Shown here: piece after piece, positions 16,092-24,167 of the stretch
Layout of the letters: each line of letters starts with the position of its first letter
Numbering within the stretch: position 1 is the first letter of the stretch
NCBI RefSeq assembly: GCF_000970455.1
Contig: NZ_LAJG01000015.1
Location: forward strand, 33,746 to 97,745
Length of the DNA: 64,000 nt
Source of the DNA: Devosia soli
GTDB taxonomy: Bacteria; Pseudomonadota; Alphaproteobacteria; Rhizobiales; Devosiaceae
Direction: 5' to 3'
The notes under the pieces: model-generated
Database searches by the model: none
What the model was told of the DNA's origin: nothing
The model's input: the letters and a program-made list of their open reading frames with translations, nothing else
Position numbers and translations under genes: made by a program

Positions 16092-16991
16092 TCAAACGGA
16101 AAGACGGAGACTGCCCGTCCCGCCGGAGGCCTGCACCGAGCGCGTTCCGGCTCCGACTGCGGCGGCGAGCGCCGTTGAAAGCTCAGAGCCATTGAGCCAA
16201 TCGTGGATGAAGCCGGCATTGAATGCGTCCCCTGCCCCTGTCGTATCGACGACGGAAACCTTCGGACTCGGAAGCGCGATCGTTTTGGAACCTGAGGCGA
16301 GCATGGCGCCTTCGGCACCGCGCTTGAGCACGACAATGGGAAAGTGACGCCGGAGGACTGCGAGTGCGGCTTCAGGCTCAGCTTCCCCAGTCAGAGCTTC
16401 AGCCTCTTCCACATTGGGGAGGAAGAGGTCGACCCCCGCAGCCCGTTGAAAGAACAAGGGATCGTGGATCAGGTCCGCATCCCAGCTCGGATCGAGCGAC
16501 ACGGTCAACCCTTCTTTCTTCGCGCTTGCAATCGCATCGGGCATTTCGTGAAGCGTTGCATATTCGGCAATGTGGAGATGGCTCACCCCGGAATGAGCCA
16601 AGGCCGCCTCAAAGCCGGCGGGTCGGGCGTGACCAGCCCGGCGCGAGAGAAAGGCGCGATCACCATTATGAACCATGACCACGGTCAGCTGCGGGCCGGC
16701 ACTCTCGTGCCGGTCCAGAAAAGTGAGGTCGATCCCAAGTTGATCGATCTGCTCTGAAAGCGCCAGAGACAATGCATCGGTGCCGAAGCGTGCGAGCAGC
16801 ATGGAATGGCGCCCGAGCGCTGAAAGGTGCGCCGCGGTGATCAGAGCACCACCCCCTGGGGTCAGGGCGAAGTCGCGGGCAAAGAGTTCCCGCCCCAAGG
16901 CCGGCATGCCGTCGAGACCGCGAAACACCATGTCGCAATAAATGCGGCCAAGATTGAGGACAGCCCCGGCGCGGGGCGAAGACGATGTCAT
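16092..16991 (-). CDS. PfkB family carbohydrate kinase
   Basis: Cytosolic ribokinase-type kinase, 299 residues, that phosphorylates a sugar or nucleoside. The N-terminal substrate region (LTPGGGALITAAHLSALG) matches the PfkB signature 1 area. The C-terminal DTTGAGDAFNAGF (signature 2) contains the catalytic Asp and the anion-hole GAGD. It is the last gene of the minus-strand transporter operon, and its ATG overlaps the ATPase stop by 4 bases. The likely role is trapping the imported sugar or a product of the lyase and deacetylases encoded nearby. Substrate unknown. Confidence 0.92.
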   Translation of the reverse strand: MTSSSPRAGAVLNLGRIYCDMVFRGLDGMPALGRELFARDFALTPGGGALITAAHLSALGRHSMLLARFGTDALSLALSEQIDQLGIDLTFLDRHESAGPQLTVVMVHNGDRAFLSRRAGHARPAGFEAALAHSGVSHLHIAEYATLHEMPDAIASAKKEGLTVSLDPSWDADLIHDPLFFQRAAGVDLFLPNVEEAEALTGEAEPEAALAVLRRHFPIVVLKRGAEGAMLASGSKTIALPSPKVSVVDTTGAGDAFNAGFIHDWLNGSELSTALAAAVGAGTRSVQASGGTGSLRLSV

Positions 16992-18055
16992 GCGCGGCCC
17001 AAAGCCTTTTCGCTGACGGCATCGAAGAGGTAGAGCGATCCAGTGCCGGCGTGAACCGAGACCGTGCTGCCGATCTGGGGCACGACCCGGCCTGGCGCTG
17101 TGGCGATGACCTGTGCCTTGCCAAGAGCGAGATGTACCAGGGTTTCCGAGCCAAGCGGCTCCACCGCTTCGACCGTGCCGGACGCCGAAAGCCCCGCCCC
17201 GCCGAACTCGCCGACCACAAGATCATGGGGACGCACGCCAACCAGCACCTTGCCGTCATGGGTGGGAAGGCCAAGTCCTGAGGCCCCTGCCCCCTCGATA
17301 CTTAAGTCGCCGCCGGCAATCGTGCCCTCGACCATATTCATCGACGGACTGCCGATAAAGCGCGCGGTGAAGACATCGACCGGGTTTTCATAAAGGTCGG
17401 TCGGGGTTCCAACCTGGAGAATATTGCCATCACGCATGACGACGATCTTGTCAGCCATGGTCATGGCTTCGACCTGATCGTGCGTCACATAGACAATTGT
17501 TGTGCCAAGCCGGCGATGAAGGTTCTTGATCTCGAGGCGCATCTGCGCGCGCAATTGCGCATCGAGATTGGATAGTGGTTCGTCGAAGAGAAACGCGGCT
17601 GGATCACGCACCATGGCGCGGCCGATGGCAACGCGCTGACGCTGCCCACCCGAAAGCGCCGCGGGACGGCGATCGAGCAGCTTTTCGAGCCCCAGAATCT
17701 TGCCGGTCTCTTCGATCCGCTTCTGCTTTTCGGCCTTTGAGAGTTTTGAGGTATAAAGGCCAAAGCCGATATTCTGGCCCACAGTCATGTGCGGATAGAT
17801 GGCGTAGTTCTGAAAGACCATGGCGATATTGCGCTGCTTGGGCTCGCGCTGGTTCACAACTTCTCCGCCAATCAAGAGATTACCGCCCGAAATATCCTCG
17901 AGCCCGGCAATCATGCGCAGCGTTGTCGACTTCCCGCAGCCCGATGGGCCAACGAAAACGACGAATTCCCCATCTTCGATGGTTAGGTCAATGCCGTGGA
18001 CAGCGCGGGTCTTGCCGTATTCCTTGACCAGTTTCTGCAGTTCGATCTTGGCCAT
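16988..18055 (-). CDS. Sugar ABC transporter ATP-binding protein (UgpC/MalK type)
   Basis: 355-residue ATPase for the importer encoded by the same operon. It contains Walker [10 protein letters not shown] at about residue 38, signature [19 protein letters not shown], Walker [13 protein letters not shown] and H-loop VTHDQVEAMT. These are followed by a TOBE-type regulatory domain from about residue 235 (FIGSPSMNMVEG, VLVGVRPHDL). The start overlaps the stop of the lyase gene (TGATG), and the end overlaps the kinase start. It is of full family length. A second, separate set is encoded at 44711-47689. Confidence 0.95.
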   Translation of the reverse strand: MAKIELQKLVKEYGKTRAVHGIDLTIEDGEFVVFVGPSGCGKSTTLRMIAGLEDISGGNLLIGGEVVNQREPKQRNIAMVFQNYAIYPHMTVGQNIGFGLYTSKLSKAEKQKRIEETGKILGLEKLLDRRPAALSGGQRQRVAIGRAMVRDPAAFLFDEPLSNLDAQLRAQMRLEIKNLHRRLGTTIVYVTHDQVEAMTMADKIVVMRDGNILQVGTPTDLYENPVDVFTARFIGSPSMNMVEGTIAGGDLSIEGAGASGLGLPTHDGKVLVGVRPHDLVVGEFGGAGLSASGTVEAVEPLGSETLVHLALGKAQVIATAPGRVVPQIGSTVSVHAGTGSLYLFDAVSEKALGRA

Positions 18056-19563
18056 CAGGCGGTTCCCTTCAATGCGCCGAAGCGTTCTTTGAGCATGCGC
18101 GCGGCATCAGCCTGGCGGCGCAGGATTTTGTCGAAAATGTCTGAGAGACGCTGGGCGTCCTGCCGATAGCCGGCAATGGCCGCGTTCAGCGGCTCCGGCG
18201 CTGGCCCACCAAAGCGGGTGCGCACGGCAACGAAATATTCGGGCGAGACAATCTCGGCAAAACTGGTCTCATCAAGCGAAGAAGAACGCCCGGTCGCCTT
18301 CTCGAAAGCCAAAGTGAATGGTCCAAAACCATCGTTGACGAGATCGCCGCCCATCGCGACAACGGCTTTGGCAACGGACGCCGCGATCTCGTGGCCCTCG
18401 CGGAAGGACAGCCCTTCGCGGCGTACGAGGGAGTCGGCCAGTTCGGTAATGGTGATGCAGGAGCGCGCAATATTGTCCCGCACACGTTTGGGATCGATGC
18501 GGATTTGTTCGACCAGTGCCGCGAGGAGATCAAGCACGCGATAGGCCGAAGAAAACGCCTGATAGCCCATGGCCTGCGTTTCGCCCTCACTGTCGTTCAT
18601 GTCGGTGAAGGGCGTATTGTGCATCACCGTAAGCATGGCCTGTGCCCGGCCGGCCGTCTGGCTCGCCAGATGCCGCAAATGCTCGATCGGCACTGGATTG
18701 CGCTTTTGTGGCATGATCGAAGAAATCTGTACGAGGCTATTGGGCACATAGATCTGCCCCACCTCAAAGCTGGTCCAGACCTGAAAGTCCTGGATCGGCC
18801 GCCCCAGATGCAGAAACAGCAACTGAATGGCCGAATAGGTCGAGGTGATGTAATCCACCCCGGCAATGCACGAATAAGAATTCTGCAGCGGCGCCTCAAA
18901 GCCGAGGAGTTCGGCGACAAGCCCGCGATCGGTGGGAAAACCAGTCGTTGTGATCGCAGCCGCGCCCATGGGCGAGAGCTCGACGATCCGATAAGCTTCA
19001 AAGAGCCTTTCGATATCGCGCCCGACGAACTCGACAATGGCTGATAGATAATGCCCAAAGGTCGTCGGCTGCGCTGGCTGCCCGTGGGTATAGGCGACGA
19101 TCAGCGTCTCCTTTTCGCGCTCCGCCGCTTCGATCAGCGTCGCGTGCAGTCTGAGCGCTTTGCCGATCAAGACATTGAGCCGCTCGCGCAGCCCAAGCTT
19201 GAAGAGCGTGTGGTCGATATCGTTGCGGGAGCGTGCAGTATGAAGGCGTCCGCCAAGATCAGGCCCGACGCGCTTTTTCAGCTCCTTCTCGATGAGGAAG
19301 AAGAAGTCTTCCACCTCACCGGTATAGACGAGCGTTGTGGGATCGATCTCGGCATCGATGCTCTCGAGCGCCACGGCAATGTCGCGGGCCTGATCGGCAC
19401 TCAGAATTCCGGTCTCGGCCAGCATGACGAGATGCGCGCGGTCGATGGAGCGGAACCCCTCGACATGGTGGTCCTTGGCACCATCAAAGAGCGGCGCCAG
19501 AACGGTTTCCTTATAGACCGGATCGGGGAAGACCGAATTGTCGGCTGCACGTGGATCGATCAT
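18055..19563 (-). CDS. Argininosuccinate lyase-like enzyme of a sugar operon
   Basis: 502-residue member of the aspartase/fumarase/argininosuccinate lyase superfamily, which performs beta-elimination to release fumarate or an alkene. Family features are GGRLHTARSRNDIDHT near residue 105, YTHGQPAQPTTFGHYL near 160, and the signature SSIMPQKRNPVPIEHLR that carries the catalytic Ser loop. It is longer than a typical ArgH (about 460) and lies between the permease and ATPase genes of a carbohydrate transporter, not with arginine genes. A role in cleaving an imported N-substituted aspartate/succinate conjugate or another elimination reaction is inference. The start ATG 19563 lies 3 bases after the permease stop. 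Confidence 0.85.
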   Translation of the reverse strand: MIDPRAADNSVFPDPVYKETVLAPLFDGAKDHHVEGFRSIDRAHLVMLAETGILSADQARDIAVALESIDAEIDPTTLVYTGEVEDFFFLIEKELKKRVGPDLGGRLHTARSRNDIDHTLFKLGLRERLNVLIGKALRLHATLIEAAEREKETLIVAYTHGQPAQPTTFGHYLSAIVEFVGRDIERLFEAYRIVELSPMGAAAITTTGFPTDRGLVAELLGFEAPLQNSYSCIAGVDYITSTYSAIQLLFLHLGRPIQDFQVWTSFEVGQIYVPNSLVQISSIMPQKRNPVPIEHLRHLASQTAGRAQAMLTVMHNTPFTDMNDSEGETQAMGYQAFSSAYRVLDLLAALVEQIRIDPKRVRDNIARSCITITELADSLVRREGLSFREGHEIAASVAKAVVAMGGDLVNDGFGPFTLAFEKATGRSSSLDETSFAEIVSPEYFVAVRTRFGGPAPEPLNAAIAGYRQDAQRLSDIFDKILRRQADAARMLKERFGALKGTA

Positions 19564-19566
19564 GGT

Positions 19567-20418
19567 CTAACCCTTGAGGCCGGCCAGCATGACGCCACGA
19601 ACGATGTAGCGCTGGAGAAGAAGGAAGACGAGGAGCGTCGGGATGGTGCCGATGGCGGCCCCGGTCATGATCAGCTCCCACTGGATGGACGCCTCGGCCG
19701 AGAAACTCGAGATGCCGACAGGCAGCGTATAGAGTTCCTTGGAGGTCGTGACGATCAGCGGCCAGAAAAAGGCCGTCCAGTTGCCGAGGAAGGTGAAGAT
19801 GGCCAAAGCCGAAATCGCCGGCACCACCATGGGCATGGCAATCTTCCACCAGATGGTGAATTCGTTGAGCCCATCGACACGAGCGGCTTCGAGGAAATCG
19901 TTGGGCACGCCTTCGAAGAACTGCTTCATGAGGAATGTGCCGAAGGCCGTCATCATGCCGGGAAACATGATGCCCCAATAGGAATTCAGCCAACCGAGCT
20001 GGCTCGACATCAGGTACCACGGGATCACCAGCATTTCGGTGGGGATCATAAGCGTCGACAGGATGGCGAGGAAAATAAAATAGCGACCGCGGAATTCGAA
20101 TTTGGCCAGCGTGTAGCCGACGAGGCTGTCGAAGAATACGTTCGAGATCGTCACCGTAACGGCAATGATGGTCGAGTTGAGGAACCACTGCATGAAGCGG
20201 CCATCGCCCAAGACCTTGATATAATTGTCAAAGGTCGGCGCCGCCGGGATCAGCCTCAGGTCATAGACCTGTCCTGATGTCTTCAGCGAAGTCGAAAACA
20301 TGAAGAGAAGCGGCGTGATCATGATCAACCCGCCGATCAGCAGCAGGGTCCAGGCAATGATGCGGCCGGGGCGGATGTCGCGGCTATTCGCCTTGAGCTC
20401 GGTTGAGGTCACGGTCAT
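19567..20418 (-). CDS. Sugar ABC transporter permease (MalG type)
   Basis: 283-residue inner-membrane subunit with six predicted helices. The cytoplasmic EAA loop is visible as EAARVDGLNEFTIWWKIAMP, which docks on the ATPase. The C-terminus LLLQRYIVRGVMLAGLKG is typical of CUT1 MalG-like permeases. The ATG overlaps the stop of the MalF-like gene by 4 bases, so translation is coupled. It pairs with the permease at 20415 and the ATPase at 16988. Confidence 0.95.
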   Translation of the reverse strand: MTVTSTELKANSRDIRPGRIIAWTLLLIGGLIMITPLLFMFSTSLKTSGQVYDLRLIPAAPTFDNYIKVLGDGRFMQWFLNSTIIAVTVTISNVFFDSLVGYTLAKFEFRGRYFIFLAILSTLMIPTEMLVIPWYLMSSQLGWLNSYWGIMFPGMMTAFGTFLMKQFFEGVPNDFLEAARVDGLNEFTIWWKIAMPMVVPAISALAIFTFLGNWTAFFWPLIVTTSKELYTLPVGISSFSAEASIQWELIMTGAAIGTIPTLLVFLLLQRYIVRGVMLAGLKG

Positions 20419-21347
20419 TTCTTTTCCCTCAGCACATAGAGCTGGAGCAGGGATACGATGAGCAGGATGGTGAACAGCACCACGGTCTGCGCTGCCGCAT
20501 AGCCCATCTGGTAGGATGAGAAGGCGGTCTGATAGATCATTAGCACCAGCGGCTTGGTCGAATTGAGCGGCCCACCCGGATCATTCGAGGTCATATTATA
20601 GACCTGGTCGAAGATGCGCAGGAAACCGATCGAGGAGAACACGACGAGAAACACGGTGGTGGGCTTTAAAAGCGGGATAGTGATCTTTCGAAGGATTGCC
20701 CAATCCCCCAACCCGTCGATCTTGGCGGCCTCATAAAAGGTGCTGGGAATGGCGCGTAGCCCGGCCATGAAGATGATGATCTGGAACCCGAGCCCGGCCC
20801 AGATCGCCGGGATCAGGATCGAGAACAGCGCCTGGTCGACCGAGCGCAAAAATGGCTGCTGCGGAATGCCAACCGAGGACAAAAAGCCGTTGATCACCCC
20901 GATCGGCACCGGCTGGTAGAACCAGCGCCAGACCCAACCCATGGCTGCAGCCGTCGTCAGGAAAGGCAGGAAATAGAGGGCACGGATAAAACCGTGCATC
21001 AGCTTCACGCGATCGAGGTAGTAGGCGATCACGAAGGAGATGACGAGGCTCACCGGCGTGCCGATGATGAGGTAGAGAAACGTGTTCTGGAAGACTTTCC
21101 AGAAAACCGGATCGGCGAACATTTTTTGGTAGTTCGCAAAGCCGATGAACTGGGCTGGCCGCAGCAGATCCCAATTGGTCAGCGACAGCCAAAAGGCCTG
21201 GAATGTCGGATAAAAGCGGATGCCCGCATAGAAGATGATCGGCACGGCGAGAAACGCCCAGGCCCAGATGACCCGCTTGGTGCTGATATTGAGACGGTCC
21301 CAGAAGCGAACCGGGCCTCTTTGTGAAATCGCGTTCGCCGACGCCAT
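20415..21347 (-). CDS. Sugar ABC transporter permease (MalF type)
   Basis: 310-residue CUT1 permease with an N-terminal helix (AWAFLAVPIIFYAGIRFYP), about six membrane segments and the EAA motif region YEAAKIDGLGDWAILRKITI. AGGAG precedes the ATG at 21347. The operon order, binding protein then MalF-like then MalG-like, is canonical. A hairpin at 21405-21428 separates it from the binding-protein gene and may reduce downstream expression. Confidence 0.95.
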   Translation of the reverse strand: MASANAISQRGPVRFWDRLNISTKRVIWAWAFLAVPIIFYAGIRFYPTFQAFWLSLTNWDLLRPAQFIGFANYQKMFADPVFWKVFQNTFLYLIIGTPVSLVISFVIAYYLDRVKLMHGFIRALYFLPFLTTAAAMGWVWRWFYQPVPIGVINGFLSSVGIPQQPFLRSVDQALFSILIPAIWAGLGFQIIIFMAGLRAIPSTFYEAAKIDGLGDWAILRKITIPLLKPTTVFLVVFSSIGFLRIFDQVYNMTSNDPGGPLNSTKPLVLMIYQTAFSSYQMGYAAAQTVVLFTILLIVSLLQLYVLREKK

Positions 21348-21404
21348 GTTCGCTCCTGCGAGAAGATGCGAGGGGTTGCCTTAGCGCCAAAATATCATCG
21401 GTCA

Positions 21405-21428
21405 TCACCCCGGCGAAGGCCGGGGTGA
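21405..21428. repeat. REP-like hairpin between binding protein and permease genes
   Basis: TCACCCCGGC (21405-21414), four bases, then GCCGGGGTGA (21419-21428): a perfect 10-bp stem. Such sequences are common intergenic palindromes in Hyphomicrobiales genomes. Here it follows the binding-protein gene and could stabilise its mRNA or partially terminate transcription. Confidence 0.6.
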
Positions 21429-21474
21429 CAGTCGATGTCGTGGCGAAGTTCGCGCTCTTGAAAGAGCTTACCCC

Positions 21475-22710
21475 TTACTGACGACCCTGATCGATAATCG
21501 CCTGTTCGGCCGTAGCGGCCTGGGCAAGCGAGTCTTCGATCGACTGGCCTTCGAGCAGCACGCGATTGACCATGTCGATCGCGGTCTGGCGCTGTGCGGC
21601 TTCGTCGTAGAACTGGGTGGTCTGAGCGTATTCAAGACCCTTGAGGAACGGCCCGCGGATCGGATCGGCAAGGTTTGCTTCGGTCAGCGCCACGCCACGA
21701 CGTGCCGGAAGTTCACCAACCGTTTCGAGCCAGATTTCCATCGCTTCGGGCGAGGAGATATACTGCAGGAACTTCTGCGCGGCTGCGAGCTCCTCTCCGG
21801 TCGAGGTCGCCCCGATACCGTTGGCGAAATAGCTCGAATAGTTCGAGCGCATGCCATTGGCGTCAGCGGGCAGTTCCACCACGCCCCATTCGAACGGGTT
21901 ATCGGCAAAGGCGCCGAGACGGAACGTGCCATCGATGGTCATGGCGGCAAGACCTGCGCGGAACGCCGCCTGGCCTTCATCCATGAAGCCGACGAGGCCG
22001 ACCTTCTTTTCGGTTTGAAGGTCGGTATAGAACTTCAGGGCCGCAGCGCCGGCCGCGTCGTTATAGGCAACATTGCCTTCGTCATCGTAGGGGACGCCAC
22101 CGTTCTGGCGCACGAGAACTTCGCGCCACCAGTGGTGATCCTGGCCGGCCATGTCCATGGTGATGCCGGCCGTCGTGATATTGCCGCTGCCATCGCGCTT
22201 GGTCGTGGCTTCGGCAACCGCCAGAAGCTCGTCGAGCGTCTGCGGCGGCTCGACACCGGCTTCGTCGAGCAAGGCCTTGTTGTAAAAGAGTGCCAGCGAG
22301 CGCACGGCGGTCGGCAGGCCATAATAATCGTCGCCACGCTTCATTGCCGAAACGATGGGGAAGAAGTCCGCTTCGATTTCCTCGTGCGGGAACACGGCCG
22401 GGTCGAGCGGCTGGATCAGGCCGCCATTCACGAACTGGTCAGTCCAGCCGTAAAAGAGCTGCACCACGTCCGGCCCCTGGCCGGCAACCTTGGCGGCAAC
22501 GACGCGCGTCTGGTAGTCGGCATAGGGGAAAGTGGTCTGCTTGACGGTGATGTCTGGATTGGCAGCTTCGAATTTTTCGATCAGCTGGTCCATCGCCTGG
22601 ACGCGGCTATCGAAGACATACTGCCAATATTCGATTTCCACGGCCTGGGCTGCGCCCATTGCGATGAAGCTGATGCCGGCAGCGAGCCCGGCTACATATG
22701 CCTTACGCAT
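21475..22710 (-). CDS. Periplasmic sugar-binding protein (extracellular solute-binding family 1)
   Basis: 411-residue substrate-binding component of the importer. It has a Sec-type signal peptide (RKAYVAGLAAGISFIAMG with likely cleavage after AQA) and then the mature domain starting VEIEYWQYVFD. Typical family-1 segments follow: YGLPTAVRSLALFYNKALLDEAG and TIDGTFRLGAF. ATG 22710 is chosen because GGAGGG lies just upstream. An upstream ATG 14 codons earlier would place residues before the signal peptide. First gene of the operon, divergent from the ROK regulator, with a candidate operator between them. Confidence 0.95.
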   Translation of the reverse strand: MRKAYVAGLAAGISFIAMGAAQAVEIEYWQYVFDSRVQAMDQLIEKFEAANPDITVKQTTFPYADYQTRVVAAKVAGQGPDVVQLFYGWTDQFVNGGLIQPLDPAVFPHEEIEADFFPIVSAMKRGDDYYGLPTAVRSLALFYNKALLDEAGVEPPQTLDELLAVAEATTKRDGSGNITTAGITMDMAGQDHHWWREVLVRQNGGVPYDDEGNVAYNDAAGAAALKFYTDLQTEKKVGLVGFMDEGQAAFRAGLAAMTIDGTFRLGAFADNPFEWGVVELPADANGMRSNYSSYFANGIGATSTGEELAAAQKFLQYISSPEAMEIWLETVGELPARRGVALTEANLADPIRGPFLKGLEYAQTTQFYDEAAQRQTAIDMVNRVLLEGQSIEDSLAQAATAEQAIIDQGRQ

Positions 22711-22821
22711 AAAGTCCCTCCATTGGAGCGTCGACCCTCCGACGCCTCTCATCCCTTAGGACGGCAGACGCCGCCCGACAGGCCAGCAACGTCCAATATG
22801 TGACCGTCCCTTGTCAATAAA

Positions 22822-22839
22822 ATAATCTACTTGAGTTAT
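22822..22839. promoter_or_regulatory. Candidate ROK operator, site 1
   Basis: On the minus strand this reads ATAACTCAAGTAGATTAT, an imperfect 18-bp palindrome in the divergent region between the binding-protein gene and the ROK regulator. The same element, TTAACTCAAGTGTGTTAA, occurs at 30111-30128 upstream of the exported PIG-L gene. AT-rich palindromes are usual for ROK (Mlc/NagC-like) regulators. Confidence 0.55.
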
Positions 22840-22903
22840 TGTGTTGCCTGGCTAGTCTTGCACCGCCCCGCCATGCTAGCGAGGCAGTGGGGGAGGCGGA
22901 AAT

Positions 22904-24127
22904 TTGAACGGCCGCAGCAAGAAAGAGCTTCGTCAACGCGTCGCTATCGGGTCCAATCCCGAGCGCAACCGCGCGCACAATCGCCGCGTGGTGCTGGAGG
23001 TTATTCGATTCCACGAACATCTCGGCCGCACCGAGATCGCTCGACGCGCCCAGCTCACGCCCCAGGCCGTGGCCAATATTGTCGACGAGTTGCTCGAAGA
23101 AGGGCTTCTCGTTGAACTTGGTCGGCTCCGATCCGGTCGTGGACAGCCCCCCATCCAGTTCGCCGTCAATCCCAACGGCCCGATGACCGCTGGGGTCGAA
23201 ATCGCCGCCGACCATATGGTGACCGCGCTTCTCGATCTTTCAGGCGGCGTGCGCGCCAAATCCATCCTGCCGCTTGAGGCCACGGGCCCCGATACCGTCC
23301 CTGACCAAGTGACAGCGGAAGTCCAGCGCCTCGAAGCCTCACTTGGCGCTGACCGCAGCAAGCTTCTCGGCATCGGCGTCGTCATGCCAGGTCCATTCGA
23401 GGTCGAGGGTATGAGCTCGGTCGGCCCCGCCACCCTTCCCGGCTGGACGGGCGTTGATGCGACTGCTCTTTTTGCCAAAGCTACGGGCCAGCAGGTCTTT
23501 GTCGAGAACGACGCCACGGCCGCTGTGGTCGGCGAACGTCTTTATGGCGCCGGTCGCCAGATCGGCAGCTTCTGTTACCTTTACTTCGGTGTCGGCCTTG
23601 GTCTCGGCGTCATCCAGGAAGGCCGCCCCTTGCGCGGCGCCTTCGGCAATGCCGGCGAAATCGGCCATGTCGGTCTCGTCCCCCGCAAGGGCAAGGTCCA
23701 CTATGGCCCAGCCGGCGCACTCGAGCGTTTCGTCTCGGTCTTTGCTCTGCGCGAACGGCTCGCCATGGCCGGCATCTATGCAGCCACTGTCGATGACATC
23801 CAGACGTTGCACGACAAGGCCGATCCGACGCTTGCCGAATGGATCGACATGGCTGCCGATTACCTTGCGCCCACCGTCGCCATGCTCGAAAACATCTTCG
23901 ATCCAGAAACCGTCATTTTCGGCGGCGGCCTGCCCGATTCAGTTCTTGAAGCGGTCATCGCCGCGCTCGACCCCTTGCCCGTTTCCGTCGCAACGAGACG
24001 GCAACGCTCGCAACCCCGCGTTATCCGCGGCCAGACGGGCCAGTTGACGGCAGCGCTCGGCGCCGCCGCGCTGCCGCTCCTCGACACAGTCTCTCCCCAT
24101 CTCAGCGTTTCCAACCCCGTCGGCTGA
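22904..24127 (+). CDS. ROK family transcriptional regulator
   Basis: 407-residue repressor-type protein of the NagC/XylR/Mlc group. An N-terminal winged helix-turn-helix (about residues 28-85: HLGRTEIARRAQLTPQAVAN, then VDELLEEGLLV) is followed by a ROK sugar-binding domain with ENDATAAVVGERLYG and GHVGLV. Two canonical features are missing: the CxCGxxGC zinc motif is replaced by the HYGPAGALE region, and the ATP-binding DxGGT motif is absent. It is therefore a regulator, not a kinase. The start TTG at 22904 has an excellent GGGAGGCGG upstream. It likely controls the divergent transporter operon and the downstream PIG-L/EamA genes. Confidence 0.92.
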   Translation: MNGRSKKELRQRVAIGSNPERNRAHNRRVVLEVIRFHEHLGRTEIARRAQLTPQAVANIVDELLEEGLLVELGRLRSGRGQPPIQFAVNPNGPMTAGVEIAADHMVTALLDLSGGVRAKSILPLEATGPDTVPDQVTAEVQRLEASLGADRSKLLGIGVVMPGPFEVEGMSSVGPATLPGWTGVDATALFAKATGQQVFVENDATAAVVGERLYGAGRQIGSFCYLYFGVGLGLGVIQEGRPLRGAFGNAGEIGHVGLVPRKGKVHYGPAGALERFVSVFALRERLAMAGIYAATVDDIQTLHDKADPTLAEWIDMAADYLAPTVAMLENIFDPETVIFGGGLPDSVLEAVIAALDPLPVSVATRRQRSQPRVIRGQTGQLTAALGAAALPLLDTVSPHLSVSNPVG

Positions 24128-24167
24128 CTTTTGTCACCCATGCCTCTCTCTATGAGAGACGTGTGCG

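Noticed and set aside
19051..20277. 408-codon plus-strand open frame over the lyase and permease genes
   Set aside because: It is antisense to two well-supported genes, with a charged, low-complexity composition typical of GC-rich shadows.
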